From NCBI GenBank assembly GCA_048595745.1, contig CP184361.1: 64,000 nucleotides of DNA. The stretch is one strand, 5' to 3'. The notes beneath the pieces were generated by a model, which ran no database searches, was not told where the DNA came from, and was given only the letters and a program-made list of their open reading frames with translations. The stretch is from Aquipseudomonas alcaligenes_A. GTDB lineage: Bacteria; Pseudomonadota; Gammaproteobacteria; Pseudomonadales; Pseudomonadaceae. A program made the position numbers and the translations under genes. Positions 7,952-16,460 of this stretch are shown in pieces (the stretch's first letter is position 1; every line of letters starts with the position of its first letter).

Positions 7952-10269
7952 TACTTATATATCCGTATTAGAAATTCACTACCATATTCATTGGTATCGT
8001 GCAGCGAAATGCTTCCCTGCATTGACTCAAGAAGTTGTCTGACGTGATATAGGCCTAGACCCGATCCTGAGGTTGTTGTTACACCCTTCTCGAAAATACG
8101 CTCCGGTGGCTGGATCTCGCTCGGTACGCCGCCACCATTGTCATTCACAAGAATTTTTATAGAGTGAACATCTTCTTGTGAAAGGGAAAAAGTTATATGG
8201 CCTGCGCCAGCTTTGTAGGCGTTATTGATTAGGTTGTCTACGATTATAGATATTTCAATTGGGCTAAACTTCAGCTTAAAGTTCTTAACCCTATTGTCTG
8301 CAATGATATCTATGTTGCCTTCGTGTATAGGGCAAACCTTTGTTATGTATTCATAAATGTAGCCGCCGAGGTCAGTCTCTATCTGGCTAGATTCGAGCAT
8401 AAAATTCGCTGTGGTTGCAAAACGAGACGCCGCAATCACCTGTTGATTTAGAAGTAGTAGCTGCTCAAACTCGGCTTTCACTTCATCGGCAGTGAGCGTT
8501 CTTCCGCCGTTTATTAAAATCAAATTCTTCTCGATGCAATGCACGGCGTTGCTTGCATAGATCATGACTTGATGGTGAAGATTTTCGAGAATATCTTTAT
8601 CTCTAGACCCTTGAGACAATAGGAAGAGGTTTCGCTGGCGCTCAATTCTGAGTTCTGCGTCTTTTTGTACCGATGCAGCTTCTGCGGCTTTCCGAGCCTT
8701 CTGTTCGTTCTCAGCGAAGGTGAGTGCTTCTGCTTCAGCGCGACGCATTTCCTCGTAGTTTTGAGCCGCACTCTTCGCTTTATTGGCAAGTTCAGTATTG
8801 CCAATCTTAATGGCCAGGTTTTCAAGGCTTTGAATCGCTTTGTCAAAGCCTTTCACTTTGTTGTCTATAACTGTAAGAATATCTTCTGAGTAGCTTTCAA
8901 CTTTTACCGTAGGTGTATTTGCAAGCTTTGCTACAACCTCAATAACTTTCGAGCGTGCTTCATCGCCGGTTAAGAAGGACGCATCCTCTAGGTCCATGTC
9001 ATATTTTAGGCGCCAACTAACGCCCACGACATAGTTCTCAAGTCGCAAGAAACAGCGATCCCAGAATGAATCAACTAATTCTAGATATGCCTTGGACTCA
9101 ATAAGGCCTTTGTCTCGGCTAGATGACTCTTTGAATTTTTTTTCGTCTCCGTAGACATCAATTCGACCTAGAACGTCTCGGGTACCGAGATATCGCGCGT
9201 AACCCTGTTGTTTTCGGCGGTCAATACCAAAGGTATCGTCGTTCTCCTCGCCGATAGGGTATGAGCGGAAACCATTCTTGAAAAGGAAGATTGAGCCGAA
9301 CTTAACTGAGCTAATGCCCATGTTTCTGGCAAAGGTCAGTTTTGCTGCGCGATTCAAATAGAAAATATTGCACTCAAAGTTTGTGTCGGTCAGCTCGGGA
9401 TAAGGATTCTCTTCTGAGATTCTATAGATTAATTTCTGGCGATCTATGAGCTCTGTATAGAAGCGATTTTCATCTGGGGCAATCCAGCTCCGAAGCCAAG
9501 TTGTCTTATCTTGAAGCGTCTGGAATATGAAATTTTCAACTGGCCCGTTGATTATTTCGTTTGGAGTTGTGATCTCTCGTTTGCGGAGCTCCTCATCTCT
9601 TTCAAGCTCTGCAGGTGCATGAATGTTTATCGTAAATCCTTCAGTGGTAGCACCAAAGGGATTTATTAATTTTGCGAGAGAGGCCTTGAGCTCCTTTATC
9701 GACTCACGGGGCCAAGACGACCGCAGATCGGTTATTCCTAATATTGTGCCGTGATTAGGGTGATCTATTGATGAGTCCGATTGGAAGCTCTTAGCGACCC
9801 CGTACTGCACGGGGATGTCAATGAAATTTTCTTTGGCGGATTCTTCAAAATTTAGCCAATTGACTATGAGCTGTTGAACGTCTCCGGTCTTTGATTTCCT
9901 GCTTTGGAGGAATAATTTACTTCCAAGTCGGTCACATGAGAACCGTCCAACACCTTTGCTGCCTGCATACCTACGGTGTTGTATATTCTCTCGATAGTCG
10001 GTATCAGCAGCCGGGCTGTCTTCAGTCCCATCACTTTTCGCGGAGTACGCAACAAAAAGCCATTTGTTCTTTATGTCCGATTCGGACATGCCCTTGCCGT
10101 TGTCGACTATTGTTATTTGGTCATCACCAAAGTAAATATCTACTTTAGATGCGTTGGCGTCGAAGGAATTTTTGACAAGTTCAAATATTGCTACAAAGTC
10201 GTCTGTGATTAGATCTCGGCCAATCACGGACTTCAGGTGTGAGCTGATTTTAAAGTTCAAATCTTCCAT
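7951..10269 (-). CDS. dual GHKL ATPase: MORC/Hsp90-like N-terminus, histidine-kinase-like C-terminus
   Basis: A 772-residue cytosolic protein with no membrane segment. The N-terminal GHKL domain shows E30...N34xxD37 (ELVKNSFDA), DNGKGM (56-61) and GSKGVGRF (103-110), as in Hsp90/MutL/MORC ATPases. A long middle region ends in an Ala/Glu/Lys-rich coiled coil (~520-560). Next comes a helix with H565/H566 (ENLHHQVMIY) that could be a phospho-acceptor. The C-terminal GHKL domain has an N-box (DNLINNAYKA), DNGGG (710-714) and GSGLGLY (735-741), as in sensor kinases. It begins 3 bases after the methyltransferase stop. MORC-type ATPases are known in restriction-modification operons; coupling to a kinase and receiver is the unusual part. 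Confidence 0.85.
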   Translation of the reverse strand: MEDLNFKISSHLKSVIGRDLITDDFVAIFELVKNSFDANASKVDIYFGDDQITIVDNGKGMSESDIKNKWLFVAYSAKSDGTEDSPAADTDYRENIQHRRYAGSKGVGRFSCDRLGSKLFLQSRKSKTGDVQQLIVNWLNFEESAKENFIDIPVQYGVAKSFQSDSSIDHPNHGTILGITDLRSSWPRESIKELKASLAKLINPFGATTEGFTINIHAPAELERDEELRKREITTPNEIINGPVENFIFQTLQDKTTWLRSWIAPDENRFYTELIDRQKLIYRISEENPYPELTDTNFECNIFYLNRAAKLTFARNMGISSVKFGSIFLFKNGFRSYPIGEENDDTFGIDRRKQQGYARYLGTRDVLGRIDVYGDEKKFKESSSRDKGLIESKAYLELVDSFWDRCFLRLENYVVGVSWRLKYDMDLEDASFLTGDEARSKVIEVVAKLANTPTVKVESYSEDILTVIDNKVKGFDKAIQSLENLAIKIGNTELANKAKSAAQNYEEMRRAEAEALTFAENEQKARKAAEAASVQKDAELRIERQRNLFLLSQGSRDKDILENLHHQVMIYASNAVHCIEKNLILINGGRTLTADEVKAEFEQLLLLNQQVIAASRFATTANFMLESSQIETDLGGYIYEYITKVCPIHEGNIDIIADNRVKNFKLKFSPIEISIIVDNLINNAYKAGAGHITFSLSQEDVHSIKILVNDNGGGVPSEIQPPERIFEKGVTTTSGSGLGLYHVRQLLESMQGSISLHDTNEYGSEFLIRIYK

Positions 10270-10272
10270 GGC

Positions 10273-11541
10273 TTAGCTCTTTGCTGCTGCAGCTTGCTCT
10301 AGGTATGTTTGTTCTTCTTTTTTTCTAGCTAGTAGCATTTGCCCGATTGCTTCTGATAGAAGTGGGGGCACAGCATTCCCGATCTGTGTATAGCGGGGAC
10401 AGTCCAGCTTGCGAGCCTTACCCCCTGTTGTGTATTTCCCCGTAAACTCGAACCAGTCAGGGAAGGACTGAATTCTTGCTGTCTCTCTCGCGGTGAGGAT
10501 TCGCGGCTCACTGTAATGAATGATATCGTCCGGGAGAGTGGTAATGGTAGGGGAGGGGAAGTTTCTGGCTAATACCGTAATTGCGTGTTTTTTTAGTCCC
10601 AGCGCATCGCGAGATTTTTTTGAAAGAGATTTCCCTGGCTCGGAGGCCTGCCTGAATTTTATAAACTGTACTATTGTTTCTACTTTATGGTTTGGAAGTC
10701 TCAGGCTATTTGGTATGCCAGAGAATCCGTCGCGCATAATTTTCAAATATGGGGAAAGAATATCTGGGGCCTTATATTCGATCTCCCAAAATCCCTTAGC
10801 CGGGGAATCGGTGCTGGGGATACGTTGTTTGCTGTCAGTTTCGAGATCTGCGATTGCGTCATGCACGGTTACAGGGTGATCAGGATTTAAACCCTTGCTC
10901 TGTCTGAACTGTACGGCGCTTTTAATTAGCTCTTCAAAGAGATTCTCTTTCAGCTCTTGTTTTGAGCAAATGATAAGGTAGCGGTGTCTGTTCTGAGGCA
11001 CTCCAAAGGAGGCGCAGTTTATTTTCCCCCGAGATACTTTATATCCTAGTCTTGTGAGCTCTTCACTAATATATTCTGCGTAAGATTTTTTAATGTATTT
11101 CTCATCCGCAGCAGAAGTTTTCTTTTCTTCATTGAACTTGCTGTTGAAGCCGCTGACGTTCTCAATAACTATGTAGTTAGGGCGAACAATCTTAACAAGC
11201 TCTAAATACTGCTCGGCCATTTTGTTGCGGGGGTCGGCTGGGTTTCTTCGCCCTGCTGTTGAAAAGCCTTGACACGGTGGTCCCCCGACCATCAGGTCTA
11301 CAGTGCCAGCCAGCTCAGATATTTGAGTTTTATAGTCGCTGATGAACTGCTCACAGCTCATAGCTTCTTTAGGAAGCCAGTCTGGCCATTCAAATCTATA
11401 GCGCTTCCCATCTATAAGGTTGTGCCGTAGCGTTTCAAAGGCCATCGGGTTTTTTTCGATTGCAGCAACACCACGGCATCCTGCTTTTAGGAGGCCTAGC
11501 GAGAGCCCACCGCATCCCGCAAACACATCAATGAATCTCAT
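10273..11541 (-). CDS. DNA (cytosine-5-)-methyltransferase
   Basis: A 422-residue C5-cytosine methyltransferase with all core motifs in order: motif I DVFAGCGGLS (5-14), motif IV GGPPCQGFS with catalytic C90, motif VI IENV (126-129), motif VIII QNRHR (183-187), and motifs IX/X (RETARIQSFP, then QIGNAVPP near the C-terminus). The variable target-recognition region is about residues 190-320; the target sequence cannot be read from it. It is first gene of the three-gene minus-strand operon. No restriction nuclease gene is recognisable nearby, so the other two genes may act as the restricting part. It probably marks self DNA. Confidence 0.95.
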   Translation of the reverse strand: MRFIDVFAGCGGLSLGLLKAGCRGVAAIEKNPMAFETLRHNLIDGKRYRFEWPDWLPKEAMSCEQFISDYKTQISELAGTVDLMVGGPPCQGFSTAGRRNPADPRNKMAEQYLELVKIVRPNYIVIENVSGFNSKFNEEKKTSAADEKYIKKSYAEYISEELTRLGYKVSRGKINCASFGVPQNRHRYLIICSKQELKENLFEELIKSAVQFRQSKGLNPDHPVTVHDAIADLETDSKQRIPSTDSPAKGFWEIEYKAPDILSPYLKIMRDGFSGIPNSLRLPNHKVETIVQFIKFRQASEPGKSLSKKSRDALGLKKHAITVLARNFPSPTITTLPDDIIHYSEPRILTARETARIQSFPDWFEFTGKYTTGGKARKLDCPRYTQIGNAVPPLLSEAIGQMLLARKKEEQTYLEQAAAAKS

Positions 11542-11785
11542 CTGACCTTACGTCCCTGAGGCTTCCTAATAGCGCAAGAGCAAGCCTGCTCCAACGCAGC
11601 AGGGCCCTATTGAAATGGCATAATGCTAGCAAATTGACGCTCTGGTCGAGTACGACTATCGCCGAATGATTGCAGTCTACCTCGCCCTGCGCTCGATTCT
11701 GAGATAGGGCTCTGGGCTCAGGGCCCCGCAATGCCTGAGTCCCACTATTTTTTCTTTACACCTCTTGCATGTTCTCCTAAGAGAA
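11542..11785. other. right end of the island, non-coding
   Basis: These 244 bases between the methyltransferase start and the comM junction must hold the operon promoter and the right recombination site. No consensus promoter is clear on the minus strand. A GC-rich patch (GGGCTCTGGGCTCAGGGCCCC, split here as GGGCTCTGGGC and TCAGGGCCCC, near 11707-11727) has local dyad symmetry. The last ~60 bases are AT-rich and run as a false extension of the comM reading frame. Confidence 0.4.
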
Positions 11786-12693
11786 AGCTCGTCGAGGAAC
11801 AGGATGCCGTGATGGGCCAGGCTGATCTCGCCGGGTTGCGGGCGACTGCCGCCACCGACCAGCGCTGGCCCGGAGGCACTGTGATGAGGCTGGCGGAACG
11901 GTCGGCGCGGCCAGGCCGTTAATGGCGCATGGCTGGCCACCGAATGGATGGCCGCCACCTCCAGCGCCTCCTCCTCGGACAACGGCGGCAGCAGACCGGG
12001 CAGGCGGCTGGCCAGCAGGGTCTTGCCGGTGCCCGGAGGTCCGCTGAGCAACAGGTTGTGGCCACCGCTGGCGGCGATCAGCAGGGCGCGCTTGGCCGCC
12101 AGCTGGCCCTGCACGTCGGCCAGGTCGGGGTACGCCGCTTCCTGGCGCAGCAGACCATTGGCCTGATACGGTGATAATGGTGTGTGGCCGTTGAGGTGGG
12201 CGGCGATCTGCAGCAGATGGTCGACCGCCAGCACCTTCAGGCCCGAGGCCAGGCTGGCTTCCTCGGCATTGGCCCGCGGCACCACCAGGGTGCGTCCGGC
12301 GGCGCGGGCGGCCAGGGCGGCGGGCAGCACGCCCTGCACCGGGCGCAGCTCGCCGGACAGCGCCAGCTCACCCAGGCACTCCAGTTCGGCCAAACTGGCC
12401 GCTGGCACCTGCTCGCTGGCGGCCAGCACGCCGAGGGCGATGGCCAGGTCGAAACGCCCGCCGTCCTTGGGCAGGTCGGCAGGCGCCAGGTTGAGGGTGA
12501 TACGCCGTGGCGGGAAATCGAAACCGGCGTTCTGGATCGCGCTGCGCACCCGATCCTTGCTTTCCTTGACCGCGGTTTCCGGCAGGCCGACCAGGGTCAG
12601 GGCCGGTAGACCGTTGGCCAGGTGCGCCTCGACGGTGACGGCCGGCGCTTCGACGCCGACCTGGGCACGGCTGTGGACGATGGCGAGGGACAT
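11677..12693 (-). pseudogene. comM: comM (yifB) 5' part, disrupted by the island
   Basis: ComM is an AAA+ hexameric branch-migration helicase that promotes heteroduplex formation in natural transformation. The intact family is ~500 residues. Here native sequence runs for ~302 codons (12693 to 11786). It includes the N-terminal ChlI-like domain, Walker A GPPGTGKT, and Walker B HHGILFLDEL where it breaks. The frame then continues ~36 meaningless codons into the island to a stop at 11677. Without sensor 2 and the C-terminal domain it should be inactive. It lies 32 bases downstream of ubiK and was probably co-transcribed. Confidence 0.95.
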
Positions 12694-12725
12694 GGATCAC
12701 TCCTTGATCACATGCCCGCCGAGTT

Positions 12726-12986
12726 TTATTCGGCGGGTGGGTTCTGCCTGGCTTCCAGCTCTGCCAGCTTGGCTTCCAGGGCTTCCAGGCGCGCACGGGT
12801 ACGCGCCAGCACGGCCATCTGGCTGTCGAATTCTTCGCGGCTGACCAGGTCCAGCTTGCCGAAGGCGCTCTGCAACAGGGCCTTGAGCTGGGCTTCGATC
12901 TCACTGCGCGGCAGCGGGTTGTCACCGCTGAACAGGCGCGAGGCGTGGCTGGCGAGGGTGTCGAGAATGGCTTTGGGCGGCAGCAT
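12726..12986 (-). CDS. ubiK: ubiquinone biosynthesis accessory factor UbiK
   Basis: An 86-residue protein of the UbiK/YqiC (BMFP) family, which helps the aerobic ubiquinone assembly complex, probably by linking it to lipid. It starts MLPPKAILDTLASHASRLFS, as the family does, and ends in the typical coiled coil (SREEFDSQMAVLARTRARLE) with a short proline-containing tail. The ATG at 12986 gives the family length; longer upstream frames are not supported. It lies just upstream of the broken comM. Confidence 0.92.
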   Translation of the reverse strand: MLPPKAILDTLASHASRLFSGDNPLPRSEIEAQLKALLQSAFGKLDLVSREEFDSQMAVLARTRARLEALEAKLAELEARQNPPAE

Positions 12987-13093
12987 GGCGGGGTTCTTTT
13001 CGATGACGAACCGCGGCAGTGTAGCACGCAGGCGACGCTGCTCAGGGCGTGCGCGGGCGATGCACGGTTTTCGCTCATGGCTAGCGCCGATCA

Positions 13094-13110
13094 TGCACCA
13101 ATGCTGTGCG
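13094..13110 (+). promoter_or_regulatory. candidate NtrC binding site upstream of glnK
   Basis: TGCACCAATGCTGTGCG contains GCAC-N7-GTGC, the dyad of NtrC (NRI) sites. It lies about 90 bases upstream of a sigma-54-like promoter and ahead of glnK-amtB, a classic NtrC target. Pattern-based only. Confidence 0.6.
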
Positions 13111-13185
13111 GTGACTGTGCGGTCGCTGCGCACGATTTTCCTGGGGGCGGCCTAACTGCATGAAAAAGTGGCCTTTTGGCATAGC

Positions 13186-13201
13186 TGGCAAGCTTTCTGC
13201 T
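13186..13201 (+). promoter_or_regulatory. candidate sigma-54 (-24/-12) promoter for glnK-amtB
   Basis: TGGCAAGCTTTCTGCT has GG (13187-13188) and GC (13199-13200) separated by exactly 10 bases, with the TGGCA and TGCT flanks of sigma-54 promoters. It would leave a ~190-base leader before glnK. The leader holds another dyad, GCACCG and CGGTGC (~13220-13240). Confidence 0.55.
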
Positions 13202-13399
13202 TAACCCCCTGTGACGCGTGCACCGATGCAGTACCGGTGCGCAGGCTGAGGCGGGGGAGTGCCTCACCGGATGCGGTTGGTGAGCATCGGACGGCGGTTG
13301 ATCACGGCGGTCGATGCGTTTCAAAAGCCAGACACTGCGCTTAGACTTGAGCCGGGTTCGTTTTCCTGGGGCGAGTCCATCCAAACGGGAGAGAGTTTC

Positions 13400-13738
13400 A
13401 TGAAGCTAGTCACTGCCATCATCAAGCCGTTCAAGCTGGACGACGTGCGCGAGTCGCTGTCGGAGATCGGCGTGCAGGGCATCACCGTGACCGAAGTCAA
13501 AGGCTTTGGTCGGCAGAAGGGCCACACCGAGCTGTATCGCGGCGCGGAGTATGTGGTCGATTTCCTGCCCAAGGTGAAGATCGACGTGGCCATCGCCGAC
13601 GATCAGCTGGATCGGGTCATCGAGGCGATTACCAAGGCGGCCAACACCGGCAAGATCGGTGACGGCAAGATCTTCGTCGTCAATCTGGAACAGGCCATCC
13701 GCATCCGTACCGGCGAAACCGGCACCGACGCAGTTTAA
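13400..13738 (+). CDS. glnK: PII nitrogen signalling protein GlnK
   Basis: A 112-residue PII protein that senses ATP/ADP and 2-oxoglutarate and blocks AmtB in nitrogen excess. The T-loop carries the uridylylation Tyr, Y51 (RGAEYVVDF), and the C-terminal PII signature (GKIGDGKIFV) is present. The start is ATG 13400 with GGAGAG upstream. It is followed after 34 bases by amtB, the near-universal pairing. NtrC and sigma-54 sites upstream suggest induction under nitrogen limitation. Confidence 0.97.
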   Translation: MKLVTAIIKPFKLDDVRESLSEIGVQGITVTEVKGFGRQKGHTELYRGAEYVVDFLPKVKIDVAIADDQLDRVIEAITKAANTGKIGDGKIFVVNLEQAIRIRTGETGTDAV

Positions 13739-13772
13739 GCCTCAGAACCCCACACGCCCCAGGAGAAAACAC

Positions 13773-15089
13773 ATGACTCTGCGTAAATTCGCAGGGCTTG
13801 GAGCCCTTTTGTCCCTCGTAACCCCCGGCATCGCCATGGCTGACGAGGCTGTACTGAACAGCGGTGACACCGCGTGGATGATCGTCGCGACGGCGTTCGT
13901 TCTGTTTATGACCATTCCCGGCCTGGCGCTGTTCTACGGCGGCATGGTGCGTTCGAAGAACGTTCTCTCGGTGATGATGCAGTGCTTCGCCATCACCGGC
14001 CTGATCAGCATTCTCTGGGTGGTCTACGGCTACAGCCTGGCGTTCGACACCACCGGCATGGAGAAGGGTGTCACCAACCTCAACTCCTTCATCGGCGGTC
14101 TGAACAAAGCCTTCCTCAGTGGCGTCGACACCAACAGCCTGGTGTATGCGATCCCGGAAAGCGTGTTCATCGTCTTCCAGATGACCTTCGCTATCATCAC
14201 CCCGGCGCTGATCGTCGGTGCCTTCGCCGAGCGCATGAAGTTCTCCGCGATGCTGATCTTCATGGCCGTCTGGTTCACCCTGGTCTATGCCCCGATGTGC
14301 CACATGGTCTGGTCCGGCGACGGTGCCTTCCTGTGGGATGAGGGCGTCCTGGACTTCGCCGGTGGCACCGTGGTGCACATCAACGCCGGTATCGCCGGCC
14401 TGGTAGCGTGCCTGGTTCTGGGCAAGCGCAAAGGCTTCCCGACCACGCCGATGGCGCCGCACAACCTGGGTTACACCCTGATCGGCGCGGCCATGCTGTG
14501 GGTCGGCTGGTTCGGTTTCAACGCCGGTTCCGCCGTCGCCGCCAACGGCACTGCGGGCATGGCCATGCTGGTGACTCAGATCGCCACCGCCGCTGCCGCT
14601 CTGGGCTGGATGTTCGCCGAGTGGATTACCCACGGTAAGCCGAGTGCTCTGGGTATCGCTTCCGGTGTGGTTGCCGGTCTGGTCGCCATCACCCCGGCTG
14701 CTGGTACCGCCGGCCCTATGGGCGCCCTGGTGATCGGTCTGGCCGCTGGCGTGATCTGCTTCTTCTGCGCCACTAGCCTGAAGCGCAAACTGGGTTACGA
14801 CGACTCCCTGGACGCCTTCGGCGTACATGGTATCGGCGGTATCGTCGGCGCGGTCCTGACCGGTGTGTTCGCGGCACCTGTGCTGGGCGGCTTCGGCACC
14901 GTGGAAGACATCGGCGCTCAGGTCTGGATCCAGATCGTCGGCGTGCTGGTCACCGTGGTTTACACCGGTATCGTCACCTACATCATCCTCAAGGTGCTGG
15001 ACCTGGTCATGGGCCTGCGTGTCAGTGAGGAGTCCGAGAGCGTTGGTCTCGACCTCTCCGAGCACAACGAGCGCGGCTACAACCTGTAA
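13773..15089 (+). CDS. amtB: ammonium transporter AmtB
   Basis: A 438-residue Amt/Rh-family channel protein with a cleavable signal peptide (MTLRKFAGLGALLS... ending AMA) and about 11 membrane segments. Family signatures include GLALFYGGMVRSKN and HNLGYTLIGAAMLWVGWFGF, the latter with a pore His. The C-terminal tail (GLRVSEESESVGLDLSEHNE) is the region that contacts GlnK. The ATG at 13773 has an AGGAGA ribosome site. It ends before a strong terminator. Confidence 0.97.
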   Translation: MTLRKFAGLGALLSLVTPGIAMADEAVLNSGDTAWMIVATAFVLFMTIPGLALFYGGMVRSKNVLSVMMQCFAITGLISILWVVYGYSLAFDTTGMEKGVTNLNSFIGGLNKAFLSGVDTNSLVYAIPESVFIVFQMTFAIITPALIVGAFAERMKFSAMLIFMAVWFTLVYAPMCHMVWSGDGAFLWDEGVLDFAGGTVVHINAGIAGLVACLVLGKRKGFPTTPMAPHNLGYTLIGAAMLWVGWFGFNAGSAVAANGTAGMAMLVTQIATAAAALGWMFAEWITHGKPSALGIASGVVAGLVAITPAAGTAGPMGALVIGLAAGVICFFCATSLKRKLGYDDSLDAFGVHGIGGIVGAVLTGVFAAPVLGGFGTVEDIGAQVWIQIVGVLVTVVYTGIVTYIILKVLDLVMGLRVSEESESVGLDLSEHNERGYNL

Positions 15090-15106
15090 CGCTCGCTGTC
15101 TAGCCC

Positions 15107-15134
15107 AACGCCCGGTTCGCCGGGCGTTGTTCTT
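15107..15134 (+). terminator. intrinsic terminator after amtB
   Basis: AACGCCCGG, TTCG loop, CCGGGCGTT: a perfect 9-bp stem followed by a T-rich stretch (GTTCTTTCT). It separates the two ammonium transporter genes. Confidence 0.8.
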
Positions 15135-15182
15135 TCTGCGCCAACGGCGGCGCACCCGTGCAACGGTACAACGGAGTACTAG

Positions 15183-16433
15183 ATGGAAAGCACCGCACTG
15201 ATTCCCTTGCAGTATGCGCTGGACACCTTCTATCTGCTGGTCTGTGGCGCTCTGGTGATGTGGATGGCCGCTGGCTTCGCCATGCTCGAATCCGGCCTGG
15301 TGAGGGCCAAGAACACCGCCGAGATCCTGACCAAGAACATCGTCCTCTATGCCTTGGCCTGTGTGATGTACCTGCTGGTGGGCTACTACCTGATGTATGG
15401 CGGCGCCCAGGGTGGTGTGCTGCCCAACTTCGGCTTTCTGATCGGCAATGAGCATGCGACGGATGTGGTCGCGGCGGGTGGTGAGGGGGCGCCGGCCTAT
15501 TCCAAACGTGCCGACTTCTTCTTCCAGGTGGTATTCGTTGCCACCTGCATGTCGATCGTCTCCGGCGCGGTGGCCGAGCGCATGAAGCTGTGGGCCTTCC
15601 TGGCCTTCGCCCTGGTCATGTGCGGCCTGATCTACCCGATCGAGGGCTACTGGACCTGGGGCGGCGGCTTCCTCAAGCAGCTCGGCTTCAAGGACTTCGC
15701 CGGCTCCGGCATCGTGCACCTGGCCGGCGCCTCGGCGGCGCTGGCCGGTGTCATCCTCCTCGGCGCGCGCAAGGGCAAGTACGGCAGCCGCGGACAGATC
15801 AACGCCATTCCCGGCGCCAACCTGCCGCTGGCCACCCTCGGTACCTTCATCCTCTGGCTCGGCTGGTTCGGCTTCAATGGCGGCTCGCAACTGAAGATCA
15901 GCGGTATTGCCGACGCCAACGCGGTGGCGGCGGTGTTCGTCAACACCAACCTGGCGGCCGCCGGTGGCCTGCTGGCGGCTCTGGTGGTGGCGCGTCTGCT
16001 GTTCGGCAAGGCCGACCTGACCATGATCCTCAACGGTGCCCTGGCTGGCCTGGTGTCGATCACCGCCGAGCCGGCCACGCCGAGTGCCGTGCAGGCCGTG
16101 CTGGTCGGTGCGGTGGGCGGTGTGCTGGTCGTGTTCAGCATCCTCATGCTGGAGCGGCTGCGCATCGATGATCCGGTCGGCGCCATCTCGGTGCATGGCG
16201 CGGCGGGTATCTGGGGCCTGCTGGCCGTGCCGCTGACCAACTCCAGCGCCAACCTCAGCGTGCAGATGCTCGGCGCCGCCTGCATCTTCGCCTGGGTGTT
16301 CGTCGCCAGCCTGGTGGTGTGGGGGCTGATCAAGCTGCTGATGGGCCTGCGCGTGAGCGAGGAAGACGAGTACGAGGGGGTGGATATCGCCGAGTGTGGC
16401 CTGGAGGCCTACCCGGAGTTCACCCGCAAGTGA
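15183..16433 (+). CDS. second ammonium transporter, Amt family
   Basis: A 416-residue Amt-family membrane protein. Unlike the gene before it, it starts directly with a membrane region (MESTALIPLQYALDTFYLLV) and has no cleavable signal. Family motifs include GFAMLESGLVRAKN, the pore region (GSGIVHLAGASAALAG), FILWLGWFGFNGGSQ and a final GLRVSEEDEYEGVDIAECGLEAY tail (split as GLRVSEEDEYEG and VDIAECGLEAY). It may be an Amt paralogue with its own regulation, since a terminator lies in front of it. The ATG at 15183 follows GGAGTACTAG. Confidence 0.9.
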   Translation: MESTALIPLQYALDTFYLLVCGALVMWMAAGFAMLESGLVRAKNTAEILTKNIVLYALACVMYLLVGYYLMYGGAQGGVLPNFGFLIGNEHATDVVAAGGEGAPAYSKRADFFFQVVFVATCMSIVSGAVAERMKLWAFLAFALVMCGLIYPIEGYWTWGGGFLKQLGFKDFAGSGIVHLAGASAALAGVILLGARKGKYGSRGQINAIPGANLPLATLGTFILWLGWFGFNGGSQLKISGIADANAVAAVFVNTNLAAAGGLLAALVVARLLFGKADLTMILNGALAGLVSITAEPATPSAVQAVLVGAVGGVLVVFSILMLERLRIDDPVGAISVHGAAGIWGLLAVPLTNSSANLSVQMLGAACIFAWVFVASLVVWGLIKLLMGLRVSEEDEYEGVDIAECGLEAYPEFTRK

Positions 16434-16438
16434 ATACC

Positions 16439-16460
16439 AGGGCGCTTCGGCGCCCTTTTT
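16439..16460 (+). terminator. intrinsic terminator after the second amt gene
   Basis: GGGCGC, TTCG loop, GCGCCC, then TTTTT. A compact GC stem with a T-run immediately after the transporter stop codon. Confidence 0.9.

Larger units (their letters stand above)
1452..11785. mobile_element. ~10.3 kb recombinase-borne genomic island inserted in comM
   Basis: The borders are set by where comM coding sequence stops. The right comM part ends in GACGAGCT (11786) and the left part resumes with TGCCCGAG (1451), matching native DEL-PEFDRK with at most a base or two shared. No long target duplication is seen. Imperfect inverted similarity exists near the ends (ACATG followed by AAG and GG 13-18 bases inside each border). 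The element is AT-rich against the GC-rich backbone. It carries recombinase genes in the left half and a methyltransferase/ATPase/receiver operon in the right half. comM is also the known target of AbaR-type islands in Acinetobacter baumannii. Confidence 0.85.

Noticed and set aside
7022..11541. Classical type II restriction-modification system
   Set aside because: The methyltransferase is complete, but no restriction endonuclease or Vsr-like gene is recognisable in the island.
1452..11785. tRNA-gene integration site for the island
   Set aside because: Both junctions fall within comM coding sequence. No tRNA is seen at either side.
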